Shown: positions 12,125-23,478 of the stretch, in pieces
Layout: every line of letters starts with the position of its first letter
How positions within the stretch are numbered: the stretch's first letter is position 1
From: Budorcas taxicolor
Lineage: Eukaryota; Chordata; Mammalia; Artiodactyla; Bovidae
Assembly (NCBI RefSeq): GCF_023091745.1
Contig: NC_068922.1
Coordinates: 31,596,001 to 31,660,000, forward strand
Reading direction: 5' to 3'
Length of the DNA stretch: 64,000 nt
Notes under the pieces: generated by a model
Database searches by the model: none
Seen by the model: only the letters and a program-made list of their open reading frames with translations
Told to the model about the DNA's origin: nothing
Translations under genes and position numbers: made by a program

Positions 12125-12954
12125 ACTATTGTAGGTCTCAGCAAAACTTTGTTCGTCCCCTTTGGATCCACAAATGTTATCCACTCTGATTGGGGTACAC
12201 ACTACTCAAACAGTGTAGACATGAGTCTTAAAACACGCATTATTGGGAATTTCATTCTTCCTATTGTTCACTGGCAGCAGTCCTAATAAAGGGTTCTAAT
12301 AAAGTGACATCATGACCTACCAAAGACACCCTCATAATATTACAAAATGCATAGTGGTCTCCCAAATAAATCTCTCTTTTGCCTTCTGCTATAGTTACCC
12401 TGAACTTCTGACTTTTGGTAGACATCCTACCAAAATATAACTAGAGCCCTCTTCTCCTCTTTCTGTCCAAAAAAGGGAACACTACTCACCTACAGATCTA
12501 TTAAACCCAAAGAGAATTCCCTTTCCCACTTAGTGACACCTCCCCATCTGCAATCCCTTCTCAAAGCTGGAGCCCAGATGAAGGCAGATGAAACAAAGGG
12601 ACCTACTCAAAGTGAGGGCCTTCCTCTCAAAACAGGCTAATCTATATTCCTTACGAAAGCTGTCTGCTAAAGCCTACTGTCCTCCCCTGCCCCATTATGA
12701 CCATTGTAAAGGCTAGCTATCTAGAGATCTCTCTTTGTAGGAAACATATGTTCTTCTACCTTTTTGTGGGTCTCATCACAATCTTTGGTATAACAGACAC
12801 ACATTTAGGCATCTTCAATTATAAAACACAGACTCAACATTTTTACAACTGTATGCATCTTTCTAGGAAGAAAGGAAGATCTTAAATTAGCTCCCAGCAC
12901 TAATATTCTTCAGTAGAATGTCAGCTTTGGCTCCATGGATTATGGCTATTTTTT
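12125..12954 (+). pseudogene. Endogenous retrovirus pol remnant, part 2
   Basis: Downstream of the BovB the retroviral reading continues. A PFG-x6-H-SD-x-GTHY-like block at about 12157-12205 matches the second catalytic aspartate region of retroviral integrases. A degraded C-terminal part follows to about 12.48 kb. From there to 12954 the sequence is probably still proviral but I see no clear motif. It is broken by stops. Part of it (12394-12604) exists again in inverted form at 12991-13206. Confidence 0.6.
12394..12604 (+). repeat. Left (source) arm of inverted duplication
   Basis: The reverse complement of this block reappears at 12991-13206 with three substitutions and one small indel, counted by eye. 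The arm lies in continuous ERV-derived sequence, so it is the likely source. Confidence 0.9.
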
Positions 12955-13587
12955 TTTAATTTATTGGATTTATAATGTTGTGTCAGTGTCAGGTCCCCTT
13001 GTTTCATCTGCCTTCATCTGGGCTCCAGCTTTGAGAAGGGATTGCAGATGGGGAGGTGTCACTAAGTGGGAAAGGGAATTCTCTTTGGGTTTAATAGATC
13101 TGTAGGTGAGTAGTGTTCCCTTTTTTGGATAGAAAGAGGAGAAGAGGGCCCTAGTTATATTTTGGTAGGATGTCTTAAGACCTAAAAGTCAGAAGTTCAG
13201 GGTAACAGCAAAGTGAATCAGTTATACATATACATATATCCACTCACTTTTTTAGATTCTTTTCCCATATAGGTCATTACAGAGTATAGTGTAGAGTTCC
13301 TTGTGCTCTACAGTAGTTATCTTTTTTATATACAGTAGTGTGTACACGTCAGTCTCAATCTCTCAATTTATTTCTCTCTTTATCCCCTGGTAATCATAAC
13401 TTTTTTTCTCCATCTGTGACTCTACTTCTGTTCTGTAACTAGGTTTATGTGTGCCCTCTTTTCTTTTTTAGATTTCACATATAAGTTATTCCGCATGATG
13501 ATTGTCTTTCTGTGTCTAACTTACTTCACTTGGTATGACAACCTCTAGGTCCATCCATATTGTTGCAAATGGCATTATTTTGACTAT
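12955..13587 (-). mobile_element. L1 3' end, reversed, with foreign insert
   Basis: The reversed L1 start 'tttaatttattggatttata' with 'atgttgtgtcagtgtcaggt' is interrupted at about 12993. It resumes at about 13204 with 'acagcaaagtgaatcagtta' and runs through 'tcattacagagtatagtgta' to the 'ggcattattttgac' block. The interrupting 210 bp is the right arm of the inverted duplication. Confidence 0.8.
12991..13206 (-). repeat. Right (inserted) arm of inverted duplication
   Basis: Near-identical reverse complement of 12394-12604, embedded in an L1. Short microhomology is seen at both edges ('aggt' on the left, 'gtaac'/'gtac' on the right). There is no poly(A) and no target-site duplication. Confidence 0.9.
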
Positions 13588-13607
13588 GGCAATTTGAACA
13601 GGACTCA

Positions 13608-13871
13608 GGAGAAGGCAATGGCACCCCACTCCAGTACTCTTGCCTGGAAAATCCCATGGACGGAGGAGCCTGGTGGGCTGCAGTCCATAGGGTCACGAAG
13701 AGTCGGACATGACTGAGCGACTTCACTTTCACTTTTCATGCACTGGAGAAGGAAATGGCAACCCATTCCAGTGTTCTTGCCTGGAGGATCCCAGGGATGG
13801 TGGACCTGGTGGGCTGCCATCTGTGGGGTCGCACAGAGTCAGACACGACTGAAGTAACTTAGCAGCAGCAG
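13608..13871 (+). mobile_element. Bov-A2 SINE
   Basis: Forward dimer from 'ggagaaggcaatggcacccc' to the terminal 'cttagcagcagcag', with the linker 'cttcactttcacttttcatg'. Full length. It sits at the 5' edge of the reversed L1. Confidence 0.94.
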
Positions 13872-13875
13872 AATA

Positions 13876-14215
13876 GCAAAGCTCATGGCTTTCACAATGA
13901 GAAAAAAAAAAATTACAATTCCTGGAGCCAAAAGATACTGATTTTTAGTCACTCTTGTAATAATCCCTCAAATGTAAATTGGCTCATGGTCTTAGGGTTA
14001 TCCGTGGACTCATAAGGAGCTTACAAAACTCCTATGTACTCATTGTTCACTTTCTCTCTCTCAGTTCCTAAGCTTTTCCTGGAGAGCCATTCTCCCCTTC
14101 CCCAACCTCAAGGCATCCCAGTTTGTGTAATAAACCTTTCTTGGGTCATACCAAGGACAACTGTCTAAGCTTCAGGAAGCAGCTGCCCTGCCTCATGGTG
14201 GAATTACTAGATGAA
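13876..14215 (+). repeat. Possible ERV 3' LTR
   Basis: The stretch has a T/C-rich segment, then 'gtttgtgtaataaacctttc' (a polyadenylation signal in LTR-like context), and a short GC-richer tail. Its position 3' of the pol remnant fits a 3' LTR of the same provirus, but no matching 5' LTR was found. Confidence 0.38.
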
Positions 14216-14404
14216 CCATCACAAAAGGTGTGAGGTGTTGATCTCACTGACGTTGTGATCTGATTTTCCCTAATGACTAATGAAGTTAAATTTTTTTCAT
14301 ATGCTTTATTGGCCATTTATATCATCAGTATATCTTCTTTGGTGAAATGTCTATTCAAATCTTCTGTCCATTTTTAAATTGTCTTCTTGTACGAAGACAA
14401 ATTT
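14216..14404 (-). mobile_element. Old L1 fragment, reversed (part 1)
   Basis: 'ggccatttatatcatcagta' and 'atgtctattcaaatcttctg' are the reversed ends of L1 ORF2. The fragment continues after the CHR SINE. Confidence 0.6.
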
Positions 14405-14648
14405 TATTCTAAAAAACTTATTTATTTGGCTGTGTTGGGTCTTGGTTGTGGCATGCAGGATCTTTTGTTGCGGTGCACCTACTACCTAGTTGTGGCAAGG
14501 GTTCCAGAGTACATGGGCGCAGCAGCTGTGGCACACACTCTTCATTGCCCCAAGGCATGTGGGATCTTAGCTCCCCAACCAGGAACTGAACCCTTGTCCC
14601 CAGCATTGCAAGGTGGATTTTTAACCACTGGACCACCCGGGAAGTCCC
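14405..14648 (-). mobile_element. CHR SINE inserted in L1
   Basis: Reversed CHR ending in 'accactggaccacccgggaa'+'gtccc', with the longer central block 'ggcatgcaggatcttttgtt'. Removing it joins the two L1 parts. Confidence 0.86.
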
Positions 14649-15045
14649 AAGAGTTCTTGAAATATTCCGCATACAGATCTTTTATTGGGTATATGATTTA
14701 TAAATATTTACTCCCAATCTGTGGCTTATCTTTTTCATATTCTTAGCAGTGGACGCACAAAAGCTTTTAATTTTGATAGAATATAATTTACCCATTTTTC
14801 CCCCTATTGATTACACTTCTGATGTTGTATCTGAGAATTCTATCTGATCCAAGACCCCCAAATTTTCTGCGTTTTCTTCTGGAAACCTTATGGTTTTAAC
14901 ACTCACATCTATAATCCATGTTGAGTTAATTTTGTGTGTATGTTGCACTGTGAATAAGAGTCTAAACACATTTTTTTGCATATAGAAACCCAAAGGCATG
15001 TAGTGACTACCTTCACTCTACCATCTAGAAGTCCTGCCTCGAAAC
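14649..15045 (-). mobile_element. Old L1 fragment, reversed (part 2)
   Basis: 'tcttttattgggtatatgat', 'caatctgtggcttatctttt' and 'agcttttaattttgatagaa' are standard reversed L1 ORF2/3' blocks. Confidence 0.6.
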
Positions 15046-16238
15046 TTGTTAATTAATTTCAATAAGTTTCATTTTAAAGAATTTGGTACACTGAGTAAAA
15101 TTCATAGAGCTGTAAATTACATTTATAAAAACACTAACAGTCCCACATTTGAAACTATCCCCAAACACCACCCCTGCACTGATTTTTACTGGTTTTATAG
15201 TGAAGATGATATAAAACAATCTTTTAAATATGATACGTCTTATCTCACTTTTGAGGAAAATAAAGGAAATCCAATACTGTTCAAAATTTTGTAAAATCTA
15301 GATATTTTCAGATTGTTAGAGCTTTCACTAAGAAACCAGGCTACAGTTTATATACATGAGTAGTTAGTACACTATATAATTGATTTTTATGTGGAGACCT
15401 CCTAGCTTAGAATATGCATCTTGATTAAAAGGATCTTCCAGCAGAAGCCCACCATAAATATGAGTAACACTAAATCTTTGCTTTGGCCATACACTTTTAA
15501 AATCATTATATATGTAAAGTTAAATTTCTATAAAAAGTTTCCAATGCTCTGTGAATTTACAAAGAGTTCTCAAAAGAACCTACAGAAGCAAGGGTTTTGT
15601 GATGAACTGCAGAGATAAATGATCACTAATCTCTAAATTCTTTACTAGAAAAGATTCTCCTAAGGACAAATATCATAAGACTTCCTGTCTACTTATTCAA
15701 ATTATTTTCTTAATGTATGTTCTCCCTTTAAGAAATGAATACAGATATGAGTTTTCATCCTTCCAGTTTTAATCCATCCTCCTCCAATTACAAGATTTTA
15801 TTTGATATACTCACACACAAGCACACAGTTACAAATCGGGTTTTGTTATCATTACTGTTTTACCATGTGAAACTCCCTATGTGTCTCTCTTGCAATGCAA
15901 CAAAGGAAAGTATACCTTCAAAAACCTAGTACTACTATTGACACAAGACAAAAGGACTCAAAACCTAACACACTGGGGGTCTAGATAACTGTGGTGACAG
16001 AATCAGACAAGGCACAGACCTTACTGAATAATATTCCCCAGGCAAGGAAAACATGAGTACTTTGGTATCTACAAAATAAACAGGGAGTGTTGGATAAATC
16101 CCAAATCAAAACCACAAAAATCTGCCCACAAACTTCATGTACAAACAGTAAAGCTACGTTCACAAATATAAACATGTAAAATACAGGTGTTCTTCTGAAA
16201 TATCAAAGCAGCAAATATGTTATAAAATCTATACTATA
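15046..16238. other. No feature recognised
   Basis: AT-rich unique-looking DNA. The short ORFs are chance-level. No exon or repeat was identified. Confidence 0.4.
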
Positions 16239-16359
16239 GGTACTTGCCTGGTGGTACAGTGGTTAAGACTCTGAACTTCCAATGCAGGGGTCATGGGTTC
16301 AATCCCTGGTCAGGTAACTAAGATCTCTCATGCCACATGGTGCAGCAAAAAAAAAAATT
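16239..16359 (+). mobile_element. CHR SINE
   Basis: 'ggtacttgcctggtggtaca' start, 'gggttcaatccctggtcagg' box B, ending in an A-run followed by a short TA run. Confidence 0.82.
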
Positions 16360-16375
16360 ATATATATATATATAT

Positions 16376-16573
16376 GCATAGCAGCTCAGTTGTGTCTGAA
16401 TCTTTGTGACCCCATAGACTGTAGCCCACCAGGCTCCTCTGTCCATGGAATTCTCCAGGCAAGAATACTGGACTGGGTTGCCATGTCCTCCTCCAGGGGA
16501 TCTTCCCAACCCAGGGATCGACCCAGATCTCCTGCAGTACACGTACATTCTTTACTGTCTGAGTCACCAGGGA

Positions 16574-16576
<3 letters not shown>
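16376..16576 (-). mobile_element. Bov-tA SINE
   Basis: Reversed Bov-tA from 'gcatagcagctcagttgtgt' to 'tgagtcaccagggaagc'. The CA microsatellite begins immediately at its 5' end. Confidence 0.92.

Positions 16577-16607
<31 letters not shown>
16576..16607 (+). repeat. (CA)n microsatellite
   Basis: About 16 uninterrupted CA units abutting the tRNA-like head of the preceding Bov-tA. A good candidate polymorphic marker. Confidence 0.93.
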
Positions 16608-16610
<3 letters not shown>

Positions 16611-18354
16611 GGCATTAATAGATACAAAGTTTTTGATTGACACATTATATTATATCCCATAGAGTAAAGAAATAATGAAGTATAATCTCAAAAAGAATAT
16701 ATGGAATGTTGACTATATCCTCCAGACAGCATGTAAGGATGCCACTCACATCCAACTAAGATTCCAGAACCAGTGAGAGATTTGAATCATTTTCAAAATT
16801 AATGGTCTTTACAACCTACAACTTTAGTTTTTTGGAATACTGCAGTTTAAAAATTGTATGTTAGAGAATTCTAGTGTTTTTATACCTAGCAACAATAACT
16901 AACCAGACAATGGAAAATATTTTTTCAATAATTTCAAAAGGACAGGTTATGCCCCTATAAAATTATCTTTAGAAATAATTATGCCTGTGGATATGATTGT
17001 TCCCAAGAAGTTACTGACTGATTATTTACAGCATGTAGTCTTAGTCCTTTGTGGAACAAAAGAAAGGTTTTTAAATCTGAAAGTATAGACTAGATTTAAC
17101 AGCCATGGATAAGCTAACTTCTGAAGTGAGTACAGATAAATATACTAAAGCCATAATCATCTTCTTAATAGCAAAAGAAGCCATGAAATAAGACATCAGG
17201 ACACAAAAACACTTCCCTCAAGTTTACTCAAACCATCAATAGCTCTTTTAAGAGCCTCTTTTTCAGTCCCCAAATGAGAGGTTCAGAACCTTTGCACCCT
17301 GAAACCACAGAGCAGCTTCTGCTAGTGGCTCTAAAAAAAAAAGGCTTCTACTGGCAGATGAGGATTTATTTTTATTTCCTTTTCTTCTCTTCACATCCCT
17401 TCTGCTGTGTCCCAGTCTCACCTCTCAATATTTCCTCTGTTAGCAACTAATCTTTCAAAATGTTTGTGCTTCTCTATATCCCTTGGAAAAAACCTTCCTC
17501 AGACATTCAGGCTTTTTTTCTGTTATTTTATCCTAATGCCTGTTGGTTCAAGGAAAATGTCTAATAAGAGCACAGTGAATTAATATACAAGGCCAGACAG
17601 CATTAAGGCAACCTTGATTTACATTGCAATGGAAGCATCTACTTTGACACACGGGTGCCAACAGTATTGTCTGCCAAGTGTCTAATGTCGCTTCTGATGT
17701 CATAAAAAGAAATACCCTGGCTCTGTGTGAAGAGAGGCCCTGTCGAGGAGGCAGTGGAGTGATAGGAAGCAGAAAATTAAATTCCACCTCCAGCCACCTC
17801 CAAAGTGAGAGTTGAGCCAATCAGACACTATTTCTTCCTGAACTCTGGATCCCCTGTCCACATACCCTACAAAGCAAAGGAAAGAGCAAAACATTCCTTC
17901 ATGTCTTGCAGGCTCATCCTGGCTTTGCTGTCCACATGTTGATGTGTCCACAGAAGCCTGGCAGGGTCTACAGCCCGTGTTCTGAAGCCCTGGGTCACCT
18001 TCCCTGGACAACTGTGCCCTACAGCTTACACCAGACAAGAGAGGCCAAAGATGTGACAGAGGCACCAGAGAATGAAGGGACTGAAAAAATGTCAATCTGC
18101 GAAGCACCATAAATCCATGTTCAAACAGGGAACACCAGAAGTGCAGAGATGGAGGAGAACCCACTGTATACCTTTAAAAGAAGAGCTACAATTAGCACGT
18201 AGGATCGGGAAGTAGGGAAAGAGGCAAAAGTAGGGAAAGAGGCAAGATTTAAAGTCTCATTTCAAATGAATCCAGCAACAGACTCAAGGCAACTTTAAAA
18301 CATGCTGAGAGGATGAGACAAACTGAGAGAATGACACTGACATATATATGCTGT
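16608..18354. other. No gene recognised
   Basis: Low-repeat DNA. The 154-codon minus-strand ORF at 17700-18164 and the overlapping plus-strand ORF at 17906-18112 show no domain, and two opposite-strand ORFs over the same bases argue for chance. Confidence 0.4.
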
Positions 18355-18562
18355 GGTGGTTTAGCCACTCAGTCGGGTCCAACTCTTTGTGACCCCATGG
18401 ATTGTAGCCCGCCAGGCTTCTCTACCCATGAGATTCCCCAGGAAAGAATACTGGAGTGGGCTGACATTTCCTTCTCCAGGGGATCTTCCTAATCCAGGAA
18501 TCGAACCCAGGTCTCCTGCATTGCAGGCAGATTCTTTACCGACTGAGCCACCAGGGAAGCCC
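18355..18562 (-). mobile_element. Bov-tA SINE
   Basis: Full reversed copy from 'gtggtttagccactcagtcg' to 'gccaccagggaagccc'. Box-B-like 'aatcgaacccaggtctcctg' is well preserved. Confidence 0.94.
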
Positions 18563-18563
18563 A

Positions 18564-18757
18564 TGTGTAAAACAGATAGCTAGCGTGAACCTGCTCTATA
18601 GCACAGGGAGCTGAGCTCAGGCCTCTGTGACGACCTAGAGGAGTGGAAGGCAGGTTTAAGAGGAAGGCTATGTGTGTATATATACATATAGCTGATTCAC
18701 ATTGTTAAATAGCAAAAAGCTATTACACTCCAATAAAAAATGGAAATAAAATACTGA
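18564..18757 (+). mobile_element. L1 3' end
   Basis: 'tatagcacagggagctgagc' and 'atatagctgattcacattgt' ending in 'ttacactccaataaaaaatg' are the forward L1 3'UTR. Confidence 0.7.
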
Positions 18758-19484
18758 ATTTTCCAAATCAGGACCCAGAGTATCACTACTTATAAAAGGA
18801 AAGAAACCAAAGTGAATTCTATTATTTTTTAAAGTAAAATTTAATAGCCTTAGAGGAAAGGGGTAGGAGAGTGAAAAATCAGCTGTTCCAGAGTCATACT
18901 TAGCTAAAACAGTCATGTTTAGCTAAAGCTCTAATTCGCACTCACCTGGAGTTCTCCGAAGCTCACAGTTATGATCCCAGTGTGAACACAGACAACAGAA
19001 AAATGTCCAATGAAACATTATTACAACTTTCAGTGTAAGACAGTAGAGAGTAAACAGTACCCGGCTCTCCCTCTTCCAGACTATTTACATTCTCGTCGAA
19101 GTACACAAGCCTACACACAATGACAATCACAGATTCTGATGGCAACAGATAGCTGCTTCAGAAATGTATCAGGTTTGGGGAGGAAATGTTATTAGCAATA
19201 CGGCATCACGTGGAGAAATTATCAGCAGCTGATGTAAATCTTCACCCCTGAAACAGAGCAGGTCCAGGGAAAAAAATTAAAAAGTGGCTTTGATCTTCCT
19301 CCCACCATCTCTCTTTATTCACCTATGGCATGGAGAATCTGCCCCAACCAGAAAGTCAGGTGGCTGCTCCCACACAGGAAGGAGCAGCCACCTGAGGCTG
19401 CTCCCTGAGGCAGCAGAAGCTGGCCTGGATACTGGTGTACCGGTGCTAATGCGCTATTGTCTTTCTACAGGCTCTGAGATTATG
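18758..19484. other. No feature recognised
   Basis: Low-repeat, mixed-composition DNA at 18.9-19.48 kb without ORFs of note. Confidence 0.4.
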
Positions 19485-19960
19485 CCGCCATCATATACTA
19501 TCTATATCATTCCATACCAGAGCATATCATTCCATACCACACCGTATCATGCTATACCTTATCATTACCACAACATATCATATCATTACTGCGCTTCCCA
19601 GGGAGCTCAGGGGTAAAGAACTTGCCTGCCAGTGCAAGAGCCCTAGGAGACATGGTTCAATCTCTGGGTCGAGAGCCCCTGTTGGAGGAAACAGCAACCC
19701 ACTCCAGTATTTTTGCCTGTGAAATCCTATGCACAGAGGAGCCTGAGCAGGCTACAGTCTAAAGGGTCGCAAAGAGTCGGACAGGACTGAGGGACTGAGC
19801 ACATGCATATGCATCATCTCATTACTATATCATAACGTATCATACTTATCACATCATTCTATCCCATACCATGTCATACTATACCTTATCATTACTATAT
19901 CATAACCTTTCCATACCATATTGTATCATATCATATCACATCATATTATAAAGCAGCACT
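19485..19960 (+). repeat. ATCAT-rich degenerate satellite, split by a SINE
   Basis: Degenerate tandem units built on 'ataccatatcat'/'atcattactatatcat' fill 19485-19590 and 19805-19960. A longer block, 'ctataccttatcattac', recurs at about 19551 and 19881, on either side of the inserted Bov-tA. Confidence 0.8.
19591..19803 (+). mobile_element. Bov-tA SINE inside satellite
   Basis: Forward Bov-tA, 'gcttcccagggagctcaggg' to 'aagagtcggacaggactgag'. It carries more substitutions than most copies here, so the satellite is at least that old. Confidence 0.88.
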
Positions 19961-20484
19961 GAAGGAATGGAAGGGGATAGAAAAGGAATCAGCCATCTGA
20001 CATACCCTGGGGTGTAAAGGGGGGTTCAGATATGAGGAGACTCCCAGGAGCCTGGCCTTCTCTGGATTTCAAGGGACCTATGTCACACATCACACACCAT
20101 TCCACACACCACACAAGTCCAGGTTGATTAGGATCACGCATTTTCTGACAGTGTTTTGAGGTCAAGACAGGGGAGCAAGAGACAGCTTTAGGTCCAGTAT
20201 TTTAAAAAAACAAATTAGTAAAATTCATGTTACCTGTATTTTGCCAGATTTGTTTTTCAAGTTTTTTTTTTAAAAATCAGACATTTGTTTAAGGGCTAAA
20301 TGGCTCAGCTGCTCGTCTAGTGGACGCTCTAAGGAGGATCTTTCAGCCATTGGTGGGACCCACTAGGAGTTCTAAGGAATCCTTTCAGCTGAGCACAAGG
20401 CCAGAGAAAGGACTCCTCATTTGGAGATATAGAAATTAAAATCAAGCTCCCCAGGAGGGATAAACTAGGACTATAGCATTAAGA
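19961..20484. other. No gene recognised; short CACAC-rich patch
   Basis: Contains a degenerate 'cacacatcacacaccattcc' run at about 20083-20116 and otherwise unremarkable DNA. Confidence 0.4.
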
Positions 20485-20668
20485 GATACAAATCCTTTAT
20501 ATAAAATAGATAAACAACAAGGATACTGTGTATAACACGGTACACTATATTCAATATCTTGTAACAACTTAGAAAACAACCTGAAGATTCTGAATCACTT
20601 TGCTATACACCTGAAACTAACATAATATTATAAATCGACTATAGTTCAGTTTTTAAAAAAAAGAAAAA
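20485..20668 (+). mobile_element. L1 3' end
   Basis: 'aaaatagataaacaacaagg', 'ttgctatacacctgaaacta' and an A-rich end after 'cgactatagttcag'. Forward L1 3'UTR. Confidence 0.75.
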
Positions 20669-21262
20669 CAGGAATTAGAATAATATCTAACTCATCAGTT
20701 CTACTGCATGCAATAAATAAATTAACATGTAAAAAAGCCTCCCAAGTTATAAACCATACTGAAAGATTCTCTAATTTAGGGGTTGCAAAGAACATTACTC
20801 TTAAGATGGAGAGAAAAAAATCATACTTTGGGAAAACATTCACTATAATAAACACGAGAAATCTTTATAAAGTATTTGCTCCATGTTCTCAATAAATTAC
20901 AAGAAAAAAAGAAGAAATGGAAGGTGGGGTTTAAAAGATGACGTAGATGCTTTCTAAAATATAAACTGAAGTAATAAGGAACAGGCTTAAAGAAGGAAAA
21001 AAAAACTATAAAGACTAAAAATGTAACAGATACTCTGTTTTAGAAAGAGCAAGACAGAACTGACACGAAGAGAAAAATAATTAAGGAATGTAGAGGACAA
21101 ATTTGAGAAGCCATCCCAGAGAGCTGAGGGAAAGGACAAAGAGAAAAGCAAATTCAGAAAGAGAAATGAAGTTGTTTACGTGGAACATGGGTTGTGGGTA
21201 AGAGGTATGGTGAAGGAAGACAGAACGTGAAGACTCTCTTCACAAAATATAAGCAGAATACG
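20669..21262. other. No feature recognised (A-rich)
   Basis: Purine-rich on the plus strand. No ORF or known repeat was identified. Confidence 0.4.
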
Positions 21263-21263
21263 T

Positions 21264-21482
21264 TTGTTGTTGCTGTTGCTCAGTCATGTCCGACTCTTTG
21301 CTGCCCCATGGACTGCAGCCCACCACGCTCCACTGCCCATGGAATTTTCCAGGCAAGAATACTGGAGCAGGTTACCATTTTCTTCTCCATGGGATATTCC
21401 TGACCCAGGGATTGAACCCACGTGTCTTGTGTCTCCTGCATTGGCAGGCGGATTCTTTACCACTAGCAATACCTGGAAAGCC
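21264..21482 (-). mobile_element. Bov-tA SINE
   Basis: Reversed copy with 'gctcagtcatgtccgactct', 'ccatgggatattcctgaccc', 'ttggcaggcggattctttac' and the terminal 'aaagccc'. Confidence 0.92.
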
Positions 21483-22156
21483 CAAGCAGAATATGCAGAA
21501 CACATCAAATAATCAAAGGTATAATATAAACTTTTTAATTTAAAAATAACCTGGCCAGTGAATTAAAAATAATTATAGACAGAATTAATCAAAAGAGACC
21601 ACTGTAGAGGCATAGCACTGTGAATTTTTAAATTTTTTCAGTTTAAGAAAAAATCCTGTCAAGATTCAGTAAAACATGTAATCAAACAGGTTACTTTTGA
21701 AGAAATAAAAGAAAGATTACCTTGCTTTCTCTCTCAGAGCCCTAACAGCCAGAAAATAGAAGAACGTCTTACAAAAGTTTTAAGATGAAAATTTTTTAAA
21801 AGTGGAGTTGTGATGCAATAATTTAGTACTCGTGGATGAAAAATAAGAGGTATATTCTTAAATATCTGAAATTTCAGAAACACTATTATCCACATTCCAA
21901 AGTTAAAAATATTAGAAGAAAAAAAAAGACATGTCAACTGGGCAAGAAAGGAAGGGAAACAAAGAACTAATCAAATGATTAGGGACTCATTTACAGTGAC
22001 AAATGTCAACACTGAAAAAAGAATCTAAACAGAATTTTTAAGCAGTCATTTAATTCAAATTTTAAAAAGAGTAATTTTCAAAGGAGAAAGTATATAATAG
22101 AATAGTAGTAACTTAATAAAAAGCCTATCCCTTCTACCACATGCTAAAAGAAGTTC
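21483..22156. other. No feature recognised (AT-rich)
   Basis: AT-rich DNA, possibly very old L1, with no block clear enough to assign. Confidence 0.35.
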
Positions 22157-22366
22157 TAGGGACTTCCTTGGTGGTCCAGAGGTTAAGACTTCACCTTCCA
22201 GTGCAGAAGGTGCGGGTTCAATCCCTGGTCAGGTAGCTAAGATCTCACATGCCTTGTAATAAAATGAAACAAAACAAAACATAAAACAGAAGCAATCAGT
22301 AATAAATTCAATAAAGACTTTAAAAATGGTCCACAACAAAAGAAAAAGATCTTTCAAAAAAAAAGG
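22157..22366 (+). mobile_element. CHR SINE
   Basis: 'agggacttccttggtggtcc' start, 'gggttcaatccctggtcagg' box B, 'ataaagactttaaaaatggt' tail and A-rich end. Confidence 0.9.
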
Positions 22367-22704
22367 TTCTAGAAGGAGGAAAAGATTTAAATATTTTAAA
22401 ATGAGAGATGTTCACTTATCTTAGGGTAACTAAACATATTAATAAATTATCAATAAATTTATCAATTCAAAAGAATTCACAATAAAAAGTAGACATAAGT
22501 GATATGAATACACAAAGGTTGAAAACTTCTACAGATTAAATAGCCACAGACATAATTAAATGTTAAGGAAATAAAGTCAATCTAAATGCATGATAAATGC
22601 AAGTTTGATACATTTGACATTTATAAACCTCTTGTAAATCAACAAGTCACTTGATAATATCTATAATATCTTGACAGTAAAATAGACAAGGATATAAAAA
22701 GCCA
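22367..22704. other. No feature recognised (AT-rich)
   Basis: Very AT-rich DNA without ORFs. Confidence 0.35.
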
Positions 22705-23478
22705 ATTTAAAAAGGGAAGATGGAGAGGTTACAGAGAAAAGAGAACCCTCCTACACTGTTGGTGGGAATGTAAGTTGGTGCAGCCACTATGAAAAATATT
22801 TAATAGTATAAAGGTTCTTCATAAAACTAAAAACAGAGTTACCTTATGATCCAGCAATCCCACTCTTGGGCATATACCCAGACAAAACTTTAAATCAAAA
22901 AGATACATGCATCCCTATGTAAGTCAAAACATGGAAACAACCTAATTGTTTATCAACACATAAATGGATAAAGAAGATGCAGTACATATATACAATGAAA
23001 TACTACTTAACCATAAAAAAGAACAAAATAATGTCATTTGCAGCAACACGTATACAACTAGACATTATCATACCAAGTGAAGTAAGAAAGAGAAAGACCA
23101 ATACCATATGATATCACTTATACGTGAAATCTAAAACATGCCACAAATGAATCTATCTATAAACAGAAACAGACTCACAGACCTAGAGATCAGAATTGTG
23201 GCTGTCAAGTGGGAGGGAAGGAAGGAGAAGGATGGACTGGGAATCTGGGGTTGGCAATGCAAACTACTACATTTAGAATGGATAAACAACAAGGTCCTAC
23301 TGTAGAGCACAAGGAACTATATCCAGTTTTCTGGGATAAAACATAATGGAAAAGAATATTTTAAAAAGAAAGTATATATGTGTAAAACTGAGTCACTTGG
23401 CTATACAGCAGAGATTGGCACAACGCTGTAACTCAGTTATACTTCAATAAAAATTTAATAATAAAAAATAAGAGGAAG
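22705..23478 (+). mobile_element. L1 ORF2 end and 3'UTR
   Basis: 'ctacactgttggtgggaatg', 'tatgatccagcaatcccact', 'aaatactacttaaccataaa', 'aaggtcctactgtagagcac' and the 'acttcaataaaaatttaata' end follow forward L1 order with little loss. 5'-truncated and non-coding. Confidence 0.9.

Noticed and set aside
12955..13587. L1 twin-priming as the cause of the inverted block
   Set aside because: Twin priming inverts L1's own 5' part. Here the inverted piece is ERV flank sequence, so another mechanism is needed.
16376..16662. Overlapping 76-110 codon ORFs
   Set aside because: All are translations of a Bov-tA SINE and the adjoining CA repeat.
17700..18164. 154-codon minus-strand ORF
   Set aside because: No domain or signal; overlapped by an opposite-strand ORF; length is possible by chance in this composition.
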